This document shows, in pieces, positions 22,483 through 34,076 of a DNA stretch of 64,000 nt. The notes beneath the pieces were generated by a model that did no database searches, was not told where the DNA came from, and saw nothing but the letters and a program-made list of their open reading frames with translations. The first letter of the stretch is position 1; the number at the start of each line of letters is the position of its first letter. The position numbers and the translations under genes are program-made. The DNA is from Emergomyces orientalis (Eukaryota > Ascomycota > Eurotiomycetes > Onygenales > Ajellomycetaceae), in assembly GCA_002110485.1 (NCBI GenBank), contig MOWL01000047.1, positions 834,201 through 898,200 on the forward strand, written 5' to 3'.

Positions 22483-24696
22483 ATGGGTGGCAGAAAACAG
22501 AATTCTGCAATAGATACAGTTTTATCAATAATTCATGATATTCAAATGGCAAAAAATGAAGGCTTAGTTACAACAGCTGCTTTTATTGATATAAAAGGTG
22601 CTTTTGATCATGTTTCAAAGAATAAGCTAATAATTATTCTTCAAGAGATGAAACTACCAAAAGCATTAATAAAGTGGGTTATATGTTTTATGTCAAAAAG
22701 ATATATTCAACTACTTTTTGACTCATTAAAGCAAGATATTACTGAAATTGAAATAGGAGTTCCTCAGGGGTCTCCAGTCTCACCAATTCTATTTGCTATA
22801 TATACAAAAAATCTATTCAAAGATAGAGAAATGGAGATAGTGAGATCTCCTAGCTATGTTGATGATATAGGTCTGATTTTCAGCTCAAGAACAATAAAAG
22901 AAAATTGTGAAAATATTGAAAAAGCTGCGCAAGAGATATTTAATAGAGGAGATTTAAACCTAATTCAATTTGATATGGAAAAAACTGAATTAATTCACTT
23001 TTTTCCAAAAAGATATGAAAAGGAAATAAGTTTAAATCTATTAAATCAAGAAATAAAGCCTAAATCAGTTGTAAGATGGCTAGGAATCTGGCTGGATTCA
23101 AAACTCAATTTTAAATCTCATATTCAAAAAAGAATGGCTCAAGCTGAAAGAGTTTTAAATAGTATAATACAACTTTCTAATACTGAAAGGGGTTTATCAT
23201 TTCAAGCTATGAGACAGCTATACATTGCATGTATAGCATCTATTTCTGATTATGGTGTTCAGATATGGTGGAAGAACCAGAAACACTTCATAGATAAGTT
23301 TCAAAAATTGCAGAATACAGCTTTAAGAAGAATTCTGGGAGCTTTCAAAACCTCTCCATGTAGAGCTATGGAAATAGAAGCTTCTATATCACCTCCTGAA
23401 ATAAGATTTGAGAAGATATGCAAGAATTATGCACTGAGAATCATGAAAATGCCAGATATTCATTCAATTAGAAAAAGAATATCTACATCTTATCCTCCAA
23501 TTCAATCTGGAAATGACTTAGATTGGAATAGATATCTAGATTGGAATGAAAGTCAAGAAAATCAAGAAAATGAGAGAAATAGAAAAAAAATCCCTTCTCA
23601 ACTATATAGAGTATGCTCAATGATTAAAAATGAGTTCTCCTCATTAAATATTGAAAAGATTGAACACAAAAAGCTATATCCATGGAAAGAAAAACTAGGC
23701 TCAATGATTTCAATTGAAATAAGCGCATTATCAAAACCAGAAGAAGCTGAGAATCATAGAAGAATAATAGAGAAAATTGATTTTAAAAAGTCAATTCTAA
23801 TCTATTCAGATGGTTCAATGAATGAAAATAAAGGCCTAGGAGCTGGAATAGCATATACAGAAGATAATTACAAATATACATCAGATTCATGGAATATTGG
23901 AAATGAATGTGAAGTATTTGATGCTGAATTATATGCTATTATGAAAGCTTTTAAACTGATAGAAATAAAAGCTTCAAAAAGAAAAGATATGAAAGAAGCA
24001 TGGATTTTTTCAGATAGTCAAGCAGCTTTGAAAAGAATTCAAAAAAATGAAATTCATAATGGTCAAATGAATATAGAAGTAATTCTAAAGATATGCAAAA
24101 GAATTCAATTAAAATATAAGACAAAGATATATCTGAGCTGGGTTCCTGCTCATATAAATATACATGGAAATGAGCTTGCTGATGAAGCAGCAAAGAAAGG
24201 AACAGAACTAAATATTGCAAGTTCAAAAATAGTTTCATGGTCTTTTATTAAAAGAAAGATAAAAGAGAATTGCTTAGAAAAATGACATAAAATATGGGAA
24301 AAACAAAGAAAAAGTCCTCACTATCTTAGATTTGAAACTAAACCTAAATGGAAATCATGCTCTATTAAGTGCAAGAAGAAGCTTTTCTCCTCAATCATTC
24401 AATTGAAACTAGGTCATGGCTATTTCAAATCTTATTTGAAAAGAATATCTGATATTGAAAGTGAAAATTGTGAATATTGTGACTCTCTTGAAGACCCAGA
24501 ACATATCTTAATGAATTGCTCATTAAATCAAGAACTTAGAGCTGAACTGAGATATAAATATAAGCTGAGAGAAATGAATATGAAACTACTATTTTCAACT
24601 GAAATAGGCAGTCAATATTTAATTGATTTTCTCAATGAAACTCAAATAGCTACTAGAAATCAATTCTATTTCAAAGATGAAAATATAAATGAATGA
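22483..24696 (+). pseudogene. LINE1 ORF2, RT - RNase H - C-terminal zinc motif, 5' truncated
   Basis: The RT includes AAFIDIKGAFDHVSKNKL, GVPQGSPVSPILFAIYTKN and the catalytic SYVDDIG. RNase H follows with LIYSDGSMNENKG, EVFDAELYAIMKAF, FSDSQAALKRIQ and SWVPAHINIHGNELADEA. A C-terminal CEYCDSLEDPEHILMNC motif closes the protein. The frame contains one stop, TGA at 24283-24285, within EK-stop-HKIWEKQRK, where a Trp is expected; the frame continues to 24696. Translation matches copy B residue for residue as far as I can see. Confidence 0.85.
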
Positions 24697-25099
24697 GAAT
24701 CTGAAATATTCTTTATAAAAACTGCTAGATATTATATAATATCTCACTATTTCTTTTGTGTTAGAGTCTGTCTTTTATTTCCTTTGTATTCATGTCATGA
24801 GTTATTTTGTCTATCATTAATTTATTTTCTTTGTAATCACTTGAAAATTATATGAAAAAAAGAGAATATAAATAATCTTCAAAGATATTTATAAATAAAT
24901 AAATAAAAAAAAAGAAAAATCAATTTGCTGACTATTCTGGGCTGGAATTCAAGTATTGCAAGTGCTATTTGTTTGAAGAAAAAATGTATAGTAATTAGTG
25001 TTAAAGTTAGAAAAATCCTGAGACTCTTTGAGTCTCAGGTAGATATCATAGTCTCTGACTGCATATATATCTATAATTGAAGAATAATAATAATAATAA

Positions 25100-25485
25100 C
25101 TAGAGAGAAGCTTGTGAAGCTTCTTTAAATAAAGAAAAAATTGACAGCTCAATAAGTGAAGCTACAGAATCAATGACAAGAACTCAAGAAATAACAAATA
25201 ATCACTAGAATTTCAGACTTAACTGAAGTTATCACTATCTCTCTTTCTATTGAATTAAAATGATTAAAAGCAAGTCTTTCAGATTTTATCTGTTATAACA
25301 GTAATAATCTTTTCTATTTTTCACATTTCCTCAGCAACCTCAAAGCCAAGATTATGATTGATGAACAGATCATTGAAAATGAACAAGCTTAAGTATAATA
25401 TACTTTTAAAAGACTGAAAGACAAAGCATCAGCAAGAATTCACTTTTAAATAAATTAATATTCTGAAATTAATAGATTTATCATC
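25100..25485. other. AT-rich spacer with LINE2 target duplication
   Basis: No gene. AT-rich sequence between the tail of LINE1 copy A and LINE2. Bases 25471-25485 are the left copy of the 15-bp LINE2 target duplication. Confidence 0.6.
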
Positions 25486-25635
25486 TAGATCTCACTATTA
25501 TATATATATATTAGATTCAGTCTGAATCGTATGCAAAGAATTTTACATATAAAACTTGAAAAACAATCAAACACGCGGGAAAAACACTATTAAGAATAGA
25601 AAGAGAGCATCAGGCATTCTTTACACATCATTACA

Positions 25636-27021
25636 ATGGCATTGGATGTGGGGGAGGTGGTTATGGTGGAAGATGGCATGCGCGAGGCTCGACGCGTGCC
25701 GGAGACGAAAAACTCTGCAACACAGAAAACAAAGACAAACAGCTTAGCAATAGCAATTCAAACACTAGCTGCGATCCTTGAAGAGGGAGAGAAGAATAAG
25801 AAAGTGAATAACAAAGATAAAGAGTATTTACAGAAGACATTGAAAGCAGTGCGAGAAGTGAAGATGGAACTGTGTGATCAGCTTCTGAAGAGAATGAAAC
25901 GCGCAATTGGCACACCAAAACAGCAGGAATTGTGAGACAAGCTCAACGGAGCACTCTCATGGGCAGCAATAGCAGCCAGAGGGGAGACAACAGTTAAAAC
26001 CATACCAACCAGAACACTGCGAGAGGTAGTCATTACTCGACGAAGCTGCAATGCTATGCCAGAGGCAGAACACACACCAGAAATGATTGTTAAATGAGTG
26101 AATGAGACCATCAAAGAGATAATCAAGGGCAAAGTGGTGGCAGCAAGGCACATGCCAAGCGGAGACGTGATTTTGATGACAGACACACAGAACACCAAGG
26201 CAGAGCTCACAGCAGATGATAGCTGGACGCATGAATGGGGAGACAAAGCGCGCATGAAGCAGGAGATGTATGCAGTACTAGTCAAAGATGCTTCTATGAG
26301 AGTCATTGACTGAAGCAGCTCTGAGTACATCATTGAGAGCATCTACAAGCAGAATACAGCACTATGCTGCAAGGTGCTGATACACAAGGTGGACAAAATG
26401 ATGATTAGACAACAGAAATCACATGGCAGTATAATCATCAATGTTGCTGCACCTCACCAGGCCAATGCACTGGTGGACAATGGACTCGTTCTAGGCAATG
26501 AATATTGCACAGTTGAAATATTTCACAGAGAGGCCAGGGTCACACGATGCTACAAGTGTCAACAGTATGGACATATAGCTCGCTTCTGCAGAAGAGAGGA
26601 AACCTGTGGTCACTGTGCACAAAAAGATCATGGTGACAAGGCCTGCAAAGGAGCAGCAGAAGGCAGCAGACCCAAGTGCAGTAACTGTGGTGATAGTCAT
26701 GCAGCATGGCACTCAAACTGCCCAGAGAGAAGACTGAAAGCCAAAAGTGCTAAAGAGACACTGATTGAATGCCCCAAGCACTTCAATATAAAAGCACCAG
26801 ATGCAGATGAATTTAGCTTTCCATGCAAATGGAACAGGCCTCTGAATGAGGACTTCATAGAACCCCCGCGAAGAGCAGGAAGATCAACAGATGTATCAAG
26901 AGCAGGAGCACAACAACAAGGAGCTATGACAAGCTTCATTCAAGCAGCAAGTGGTCCAGTAACACTGGAGACATCAACACAGAACAGCAGCTCGCAGAAT
27001 AATCACATGAATGAATCATGA
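25636..27021 (+). pseudogene. LINE2 ORF1 (Gag-like, CCHC zinc fingers), three in-frame TGA
   Basis: One continuous frame of 462 codons starting MALDVGEVVMVEDGM. A basic/coiled-coil-like N-terminal half is followed by three zinc knuckles: CYKCQQYGHIARFC, CGHCAQKDHGDKAC and CSNCGDSHAAWHSNC. Internal stops are TGA at 25933, 26095 (IVK-stop-VNE) and 26311 (VID-stop-SSSEY); no TAA or TAG interrupts it. ORF1 proteins bind the element RNA. The nominal stop TGA at 27019 overlaps the ORF2 ATG; if TGA were read through, the frame would end at the TAG four codons on. Confidence 0.85.
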
Positions 27022-30000
27022 AGAACAGGCTAGTCATTTTACAATACAATGTGCATAAGTCAAACAAGGTTATGGGACCTCTTTTGGCAAAGCCCGAAAC
27101 GGCATTAAACTATGATGTGATTGCAATACAAGAGCCCTGGATACAAAAACACCCTAAAACAGGCACACACTGTCCAGCCAACTGTGGATTCTGGCAAGCA
27201 GGCATGGAGCAGAAGGACATGAAGGTGTGCTTTCTAATTAACAAGAGAATTGCAGTCAAGACCTGGAGAGTGAGCACAATATCCACTCATATACTGGTAC
27301 TTACTCTGTTGACAGAGAGTGGGCCTATCAATATCATCAACATGTACGCGTCACCACCAGGAAGCTACACAATCATGCCACCAGACTCACCCATTCATCA
27401 GCTCCAAGCGGTGGTTGAAGAAGCGGATAGAATGCTAGAAGCGCGAATAAACCAGGAAAATGCGCATCAAGCAACAACTGAGAGTGCAGAGGGAGCATCA
27501 GGCGCGCAGGAAACTCAAATAAACACGCATCAAGCAGATGTTATAGTGATTGGAGACTTTAATGTACATCACACTCTCTGGGGAGGTAGCAGGGTCAGAG
27601 AAAACTTTGCCATGGCCTGAGAACTCAATGCTCAAATCAGTGCCTTGAATCTACATCTAGCAACTCCAGAAGGCACGATCACCTGGCAAGATAGAGGAAG
27701 TCAGGGCACCACAGTGGATCTAATCTTTTTGTCTGCTGGTCTACACAGTCAAATGATCAGCTGCAAGCTAGAACATGAAGCAAATATGGCATCAGATCAC
27801 ATGCCAATTGCAACTACTCTTGAGCTAAAAGCATTATATAGCAGCAGAAAAAGACGCACTTGGCATCACTCCTGCCCGGAACAGATAGCGCAGGACTGCC
27901 AGACACTGAGAAGCCCAGGGGCACTGACTTCAAAAGATCAGATAAACAGCTATGCAAGATATCTTGTCAAATTTGTGAAAGATCTAGCAGCAAAACATGC
28001 CAAAGTCTCAAACTACAGTCAACACAGCCGGTCATGGTGGTCCCCTCGAGTAGCAGAGACAGTCAATCAATATAAAAAAGTCAAGAAAGACAGAAACATC
28101 TCTGCAGCAGATATAATTAAAGCTCGAGCCCTGAGAAACAGAGAGGTTAAACTGACTAAAACAAACAGTTTCAGAGAACTAATGCACAGCACAGAGTCCA
28201 AGCCCAAGCTACTATGGAAGATGGCCAAATGGGGGCGTCAAAGCAGCAATGAGCATGCACAACCTCCAAGAATTCCAGCATTAATAGTAGAAGGCAGAGA
28301 AAATCTACCACCAGTCAATTCCTTTGATGATAAAGCCAAGATTCTGAGACAAAGGTTCTTCCCCCTGCCACTAGTCAGTGACAACAGGGACATGGAGGAG
28401 GCGGAACACCCACTGGAAACAACAGAGACAATAAGCATCACAGAGGAGAAAATGGCCGCGCTCATAGCACATCTACCAAGCAACAAAGCACCAGGTATCA
28501 ATGGAGTCTCCAATGAATTTCTGAAAATGCTGGGACCAAGCTTCACAAAGGCTATGACAGAGCTCACACTGGCATGCTGGGAATGGGAACACTACCTGGA
28601 GATATTCAAGACCGCTCGAACAGTGGTACTGAAAAAACCAGGAAAAGGGGATTATTAAAAGGCAGAGGCATGGAGGCCCATTGCCCTACTGGATACAATG
28701 GGAAAAATAATAGAATCAGCCACCGCGCAGGAACTCAGATGGCTAGCGGAAACACTCAATCTACTGCCATCTCAACAGATGGGTGCTAGGCGGGCCAGAT
28801 CAACCGAAACAGCAGTATCACTACTGCTAGCACAAATTAGAACAGCATGGGAGGAGTCAGACACAGTGGCCACAGTTCTATCATTGGACATCTCAGGAGC
28901 TTATGATAGAGTGCTCAAAGACCGACTCACACACATTCTTCGCATGAAGGGCCTACCAAGACAGCTGACAGGGTGGATACACTCATTTATGTCAGATAGA
29001 CGATCCACGCTCACATTTGAAGAACAGGAAACTGAGGCCTTCAATATTCCAGCTGGGATACCACAAGGATCACCTCTCTCCCCCATTCTCTTTCTATTTT
29101 ACAATGAGGAACTGCTCCGGATATGCTCACCCTTGAATAGATCAGTGAGCTGCATAGGATTTGTGGATGATGTCAATATAATAGCATACAGGCCATCAAC
29201 TGAAGCAAATTGCGCGCAGCTCACACGGGTGCACGCAGAATGTGAAGAATGGGCAGGAAGACATGAAGCTATTTTTGCTCCACAGAAGTATGAGTTGATG
29301 CACTTCACTAGAGCCCGAACTTGATTCAACTTGAATCACTCTCTGAGACTGCCTCAGCAAGTTATCAAGCCACAGAAGGTGATGAGAGTTCTAGGAGTAT
29401 GGCTGGATTCCAAGCTTCAATGGAAAGGTCACATGGATGCTATAGCAGGAAAAATGAAGTCACAGATAAAGGCACTATCACAGACAACACAGGCCACCTG
29501 GGGAGTCCCCCTACATCAAGCTAGAACAATATACAACATGGTCATACGGCCAGCTATAGCTTACAGCGCACTGGCATGGCATCAACCGCGCATCAAGCGC
29601 GAAGGACGCATGCGCAACAAACAGCACACAGAGGGCCTAATCAGAACACAGAATGAATGCCTGAGAATAGTAGCTGGAGCATACAGAGCAACACCAATAT
29701 TCACACTGGAAGCAGAGACATACACACCACCCCTGGACATCTATCTTGATGGAGTTGTGGCGCGCGCCACAAAACGACTGAAGGCCTCTGGAATGGCAAC
29801 ACAAATTGAAGAGGCATGCACAGCAGTGAGAGTCAAACTCAGGTGAAGAGGCGCAGTGCACAGAAGACCCATTGAGAAGGTGATTCATCCAGACAGTCTG
29901 CCTGAAAATTGGAAGAAGCTTTGAATGGAAAAGAGCAAGCAAGAGACTGCTCAAAGCACAAATTCAGCAGCAACACAGCACTTCTCACATGATGAATGGG

Positions 30001-30485
30001 TGCGAAAAGAAATCCTGAGTAGATGAAGAAAACAATGAAGAGCTAGAGCACCTCTCTGATGTGAACTCTTTGATCGACCCCCGGACAAAAGCATTCTGAA
30101 ATGGCACAAGGGCCTAAGCAAGGCCAGAAGCTCGCTGATAATTCAACTAAGATCAGGGAAAACAGGGCTGGCAGCCTTTCTACATAAAAGACGAGTACCG
30201 GATTTCCCATCACCAGCATGTGAATGTGGCTATTCAAATGAAACAGTGATGCATGTGATAGTTCACTGTGATAGATTCCAGCACAGTCACGGGAGTCTGC
30301 TGCATGAGGGCAGAATCGACAAGAAATGGCTATTGAACACCAAAGAAGGGCTACACTGTCTAACAAAATGGTGGATCAAGCAGGGAATTCTACCACAGTT
30401 CTCACTGGCAAAGACACTGAGTGTCTATCAGACAGAGGAGCAGCAATCTATCACATCTCAATCAAGCATACGCAGACCTCAATAA
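27018..30485 (+). pseudogene. LINE2 ORF2 (endonuclease - reverse transcriptase), eight in-frame stops
   Basis: 1,156 codons in one frame with no frameshift. The AP-endonuclease shows LQYNVHKSNK, IAIQEPWIQ, VIVIGDFNVHHTLWGG and ASDHMPIATT. The RT shows SNKAPGINGVSNEFLKML, LSLDISGAYDRVLKDRL, GIPQGSPLSPILFLFYNEE and IGFVDDVNIIAY. A C-terminal Cys/His motif (CECGYSNETVMHVIVHC) closes it. There is no RNase H domain. Stops: TGA at 27618, 29322, 29844, 29922, 30024, 30036, 30057 and TAA at 28656. Several TGA align with Trp codons in LINE1 or in LINE2 copy B. The enzyme nicks DNA and reverse transcribes from the nick; this copy could act only if UGA is suppressed. Confidence 0.88.
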
Positions 30486-30908
30486 ACACCATGCTGAAAC
30501 CACTGAAAGCGCGCTTACCACACAAAATCAGTGCTCATGGCACATCCCCATGCTCATTTCATGCTAAAGACGCGGCTCTCTATGCTTCAGAGCGCAGTTG
30601 GCGTCTTTCACTCACTCACTCACACGCGGGTGCATTTTCAAAAATGCTCAGTGTAATTTTTCTTTATTTTTAATTTTTCTTTTCTCATCCCATTCTCTTC
30701 TCTTCTTGAGGACAGCAGTTGCTGGTCCCCAGTAGCCCGAAGCCTCACAGAAACTGTTGCATACATTTATTAGTGCATGAGGTTTTTAATCCAGCAGTAA
30801 GCTCTCTTATTGCATGGTTTTCCTTGTTAGATAAAATAAATAGTTTCCCACATATCCCTGAGATTAAGTGGTTTATAATATAATAATAATAATAATAGAT
30901 TTATCATC

Positions 30909-31105
30909 AAGAAGTTTCTTGAGCTTCTGAAATTAATATTTGTCAACACAGTCTATGAGCAAAAAGTCTTGAACAAACTGAATAGACTGAGATAAGAAAA
31001 AAGAAATTTTGATAAACTCTTGACTAAACTGAAGCAACTGCTTCTAGAGACTGATGAACATGAATGAGCTGATTCAATCAAAAAAAACTATCTGAAAGAA
31101 GTTTT
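30909..31105. other. AT-rich spacer
   Basis: About 200 bp between LINE2 and the tail of LINE1 copy C with no coding or structured content that I can see. Confidence 0.5.
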
Positions 31106-33111
31106 TATTATTATTATTATTCTTCAATTATAGATATATATGCAGTCAGAGACTATGATATCTACCTGAGACTCAAAGAGTCTCAGGATTTTTCTAACTT
31201 TAACACTAATTACTATACATTTTTTCTTCAAACAAATAGCACTTGCAATACTTGAATTCCAGCCCAGAATAGTCAGCAAATTGATTTTTCTTTTTTTTTA
31301 TTTATTTATAAATATCTTTAAAGATTATTTATATTCTCTTTTTTCATATAATTTTCAAGTGATTACAAAGAAAATAAATTAATGATAGACAAAATAACTC
31401 ATGACATGAATACAAAGGAAATAAAAGACAGACTCTAACACAAAAGAAATAGTGAGATATTATATAATATCTAGCAGTTTTTATAAAGAATATTTCAGAT
31501 TCTCATTCATTTATATTTTCATCTTTGAAATAGAATTGATTTCTAGTAGCTATTTGAGTTTCATTGAGAAAATCAATTAAATATTGACTGTCTATTTCAG
31601 TTGAAAATAGTAGTTTCATATTCATTTCTCTCAGCTTATATTTATATCTCAGTTCAGCTCTAAGTTCTTGATTTAATGAGTAATTCATTAAGATATGTTC
31701 TGGGTCTTCAAGAGAGTCACAATATTCACAATTTTCACTTTCAATATCAGATATTCTTTTCAATTAAGATTTGAAATAGCCATGACCTAGTTTCAATTGA
31801 ATGATTGAGGAGAAAAAATTGAGACTTCAATTTCCATAGCTTTTATAGAGATGATTTTAAATGCTCCCAGCATTCTTTTTAAAGCTTTATTTGCAGACTT
31901 TCATATTTATTTAGAAAGTTTTTCTGATTTTTCCACCATATTTGTGCTCCATAGTCTGAGATTGAGGAAATGCAGGCAATATAAAGTTGTCTCATTGCTT
32001 GGAAAGATAGTCCTCTTTCTGTATTTGATAATCTTAAAATGTTATTAAGATTACTCTCTGCCTGGGCAAGTTTCTTTTGAATATGATAATTAAACTTCAG
32101 TTTTGAGTCTAGCCAAAATCCTAGCCATCTAACTGATTCTTTTGAATTAATTTGTTCATTTAGCAAGACTATGTGTTCATTTTTCTCATTTGACTTAGGA
32201 AAAAAGTGAATCAATTCAGTTTTATTCATATTAAACTGAATATAAATTTCATTTCCTTTTTGAATGATTTCTCTTGCTGCATTTTTAATTAATAAACAGT
32301 TTTCTTTTATTGTTTTTAAATGACATAATAATACAATATCATCAATGTAGCTGGGTGTTCTCACTAGCTTTATTTCTCTGTTTTGAAATAATGTTCTTAT
32401 ATATATCAAAAATAGAATGGGAGAAACTGGAGATCCCTGAGAGACTTCTATTTCAATTTTTGTTTTCTTTTGTTTTATTCCATCAAAAAACAACTGAATG
32501 GTTCTTTCTGACATAAAACAACTGACCCATTTTATCAATGATTTTGGAGTATTTAATTCTACCAGAGTTTGAATTAAATGCTCTTTTGAAACATGATCAA
32601 ATGCCCCTTTTATATTAATAAAAGCAGCAGTTGAAACTAGTTTTTCATTTCTAGCTAATTCTATATCATGAGTTAGAGAAAAAACTGCATCTATTGCTGA
32701 GTTTTGCTTTCTACCCTCTATTTGATCATAAAATAATAGATCAGAGTCAGAGATAGTACTTAGATATGATAATCTAGTAGCTATTATTTTTTCTAAGACT
32801 TTTCCCAAGCAATTTAACAATGATATAATTCTATAGGATTTTGGAATAGTGCTTTTTCTATTTGGTTTTGCAAGTACTATTCCAGTGGCTTTTCTCCATA
32901 TCTTGGGATGATATCCTTTTTTCAATAAATTGAAAAGTAATTCAAATATTTCTCCTTTTAACTTAGGATATAATTTTTGTATTATTAAATGATTTATTGA
33001 GTCAGGGCCTGCAGCAGTTTTCTTTGAGCTTTCAAAAATTGCTGTTTGTAATTCATCTTCTGATAGATCTGGCCATATCCATCTTTTCTCTACATTTTCA
33101 GTATAATCATC
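31106..33111 (-). mobile_element. LINE1 copy C, 5' truncated and internally deleted
   Basis: Begins (5' end at 33111) with codons DDYTENVEKRWIWPDLSEDE and includes RT (AAFINIKGAFDHVSKEHL, SQGSPVSPILFLIYIR, PSYIDDIVLL: Ile for Val in the catalytic box). It loses frame at about 31880, jumps over RNase H to the C-terminal CEYCDSLEDPEHILMN motif (31503-31763) and ends with the 3' UTR and TTA tail. It is clearly diverged from copies A and B, so it is an older insertion. Confidence 0.85.
31879..33111 (-). pseudogene. LINE1 copy C RT fragment
   Basis: An open frame from the truncated 5' end to a one-base frameshift near 31880 (..YESLQIKL-stop, where the other copies read LQNTALRR). The RT palm motifs are present, but the invariant GxPQG is SQG and the catalytic box reads YIDD. 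Not functional on its own. Confidence 0.8.
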
Positions 33112-33677
33112 TTATTATTATTATTCTTCAATTATAGATATATGCAGTCAGAGACTATGATATCTACCTGAGACTCAAAGAGTCTCAGGATTTTTCTAAC
33201 TTTAACACTAATTACTATACATTTTTTCTTCAAACAAATAGCACTTGCAATACTTGAATTCCAGCCCAGAATAGTCAGCAAATTGATTTTTCTTTTTTTA
33301 TTTATTTATTTATAAATATCTTTGAAGATTATTTATATTCTCTTTTTTTCATATAATTTTCAAGTGATTACAAAGAAAATAAATTAATGATAGACAAAAT
33401 AACTCATGACATGAATACAAAGGAAATAAAAGACAGACTCTAACACAAAAGAAATAGTGAGATATTATATAATATCTAGCAGTTTTTATAAAGAATATTT
33501 CAGATTCTCATTCATTTATATTTTCATCTTTGAAATAGAATTGATTTCTAGTAGCTATTTGAGTTTCATTGAGAAAATCAATTAAATATTGACTGCCTAT
33601 TTCAGTTGAAAATAGTAGTTTCATATTCATTTCTCTCAGCTTATATTTATATCTCAGTTCAGCTCTAAGTTCTTGAT
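33112..33677 (-). mobile_element. LINE1 copy D, short 3' fragment
   Basis: Last ~55 codons of ORF2 (NQELRAELRYKYKLREMN ... ENINE), 3' UTR and TTA tail. It sits between the 5' end of copy C and the tail of copy B in the same orientation. Nearly identical in sequence to copy B. Confidence 0.85.
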
Positions 33678-34076
33678 TATTATTATTATTCTTCAATTAT
33701 AGATATATATGCAGTCAGAGACTATGATATCTACCTGAGACTCAAAGAGTCTCAGGATTTTTCTAACTTTAACACTAATTACTATACATTTTTTCTTCAA
33801 ACAAATAGCACTTGCAATACTTGAATTCCAGCCCAGAATAGTCAGCAAATTGATTTTTCTTTTTTTTTATTTATTTATTTATAAATATCTTTGAAGATTA
33901 TTTATATTCTCTTTTTTTCATATAATTTTCAAGTGATTACAAAGAAAATAAATTAATGATAGACAAAATAACTCATGACATGAATACAAAGGAAATAAAA
34001 GACAGACTCTAACACAAAAGAAATAGTGAGATATTATATAATATCTAGCAGTTTTTATAAAGAATATTTCAGATTC

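Larger units (their letters stand above)
21250..25099 (+). mobile_element. LINE1 copy A, internally deleted and chimeric
   Basis: 21250-22150 corresponds to the 5' UTR of the long copy at 40000-41275 (reverse strand) but with many C-to-T and G-to-A changes. It is joined to a short piece of ORF2 (22154-22437). From 22438 to the (AAT)n tail at about 25099 the sequence appears identical to copy B. ORF1 and the endonuclease are missing. The junction at 22437 therefore separates an old, mutated part from a young part. Confidence 0.8.
25486..30893 (+). mobile_element. LINE2 copy A, full-length non-LTR retrotransposon
   Basis: 5.4 kb flanked by the perfect 15-bp direct repeat aatagatttatcatc (25471-25485 and 30894-30908). 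It has a 5' UTR of 150 bp, ORF1, ORF2 overlapping by ATGA, a 3' UTR and an (ATA)n tail, which together define a complete insertion. Base composition is less AT-rich than LINE1. Both ORFs keep their frame throughout but contain in-frame stops, nearly all TGA. Confidence 0.93.

Noticed and set aside
22483..24285. LINE1 copy A as an active element
   Set aside because: ORF1 and the endonuclease are deleted and the 5' part is an older, mutated fragment.
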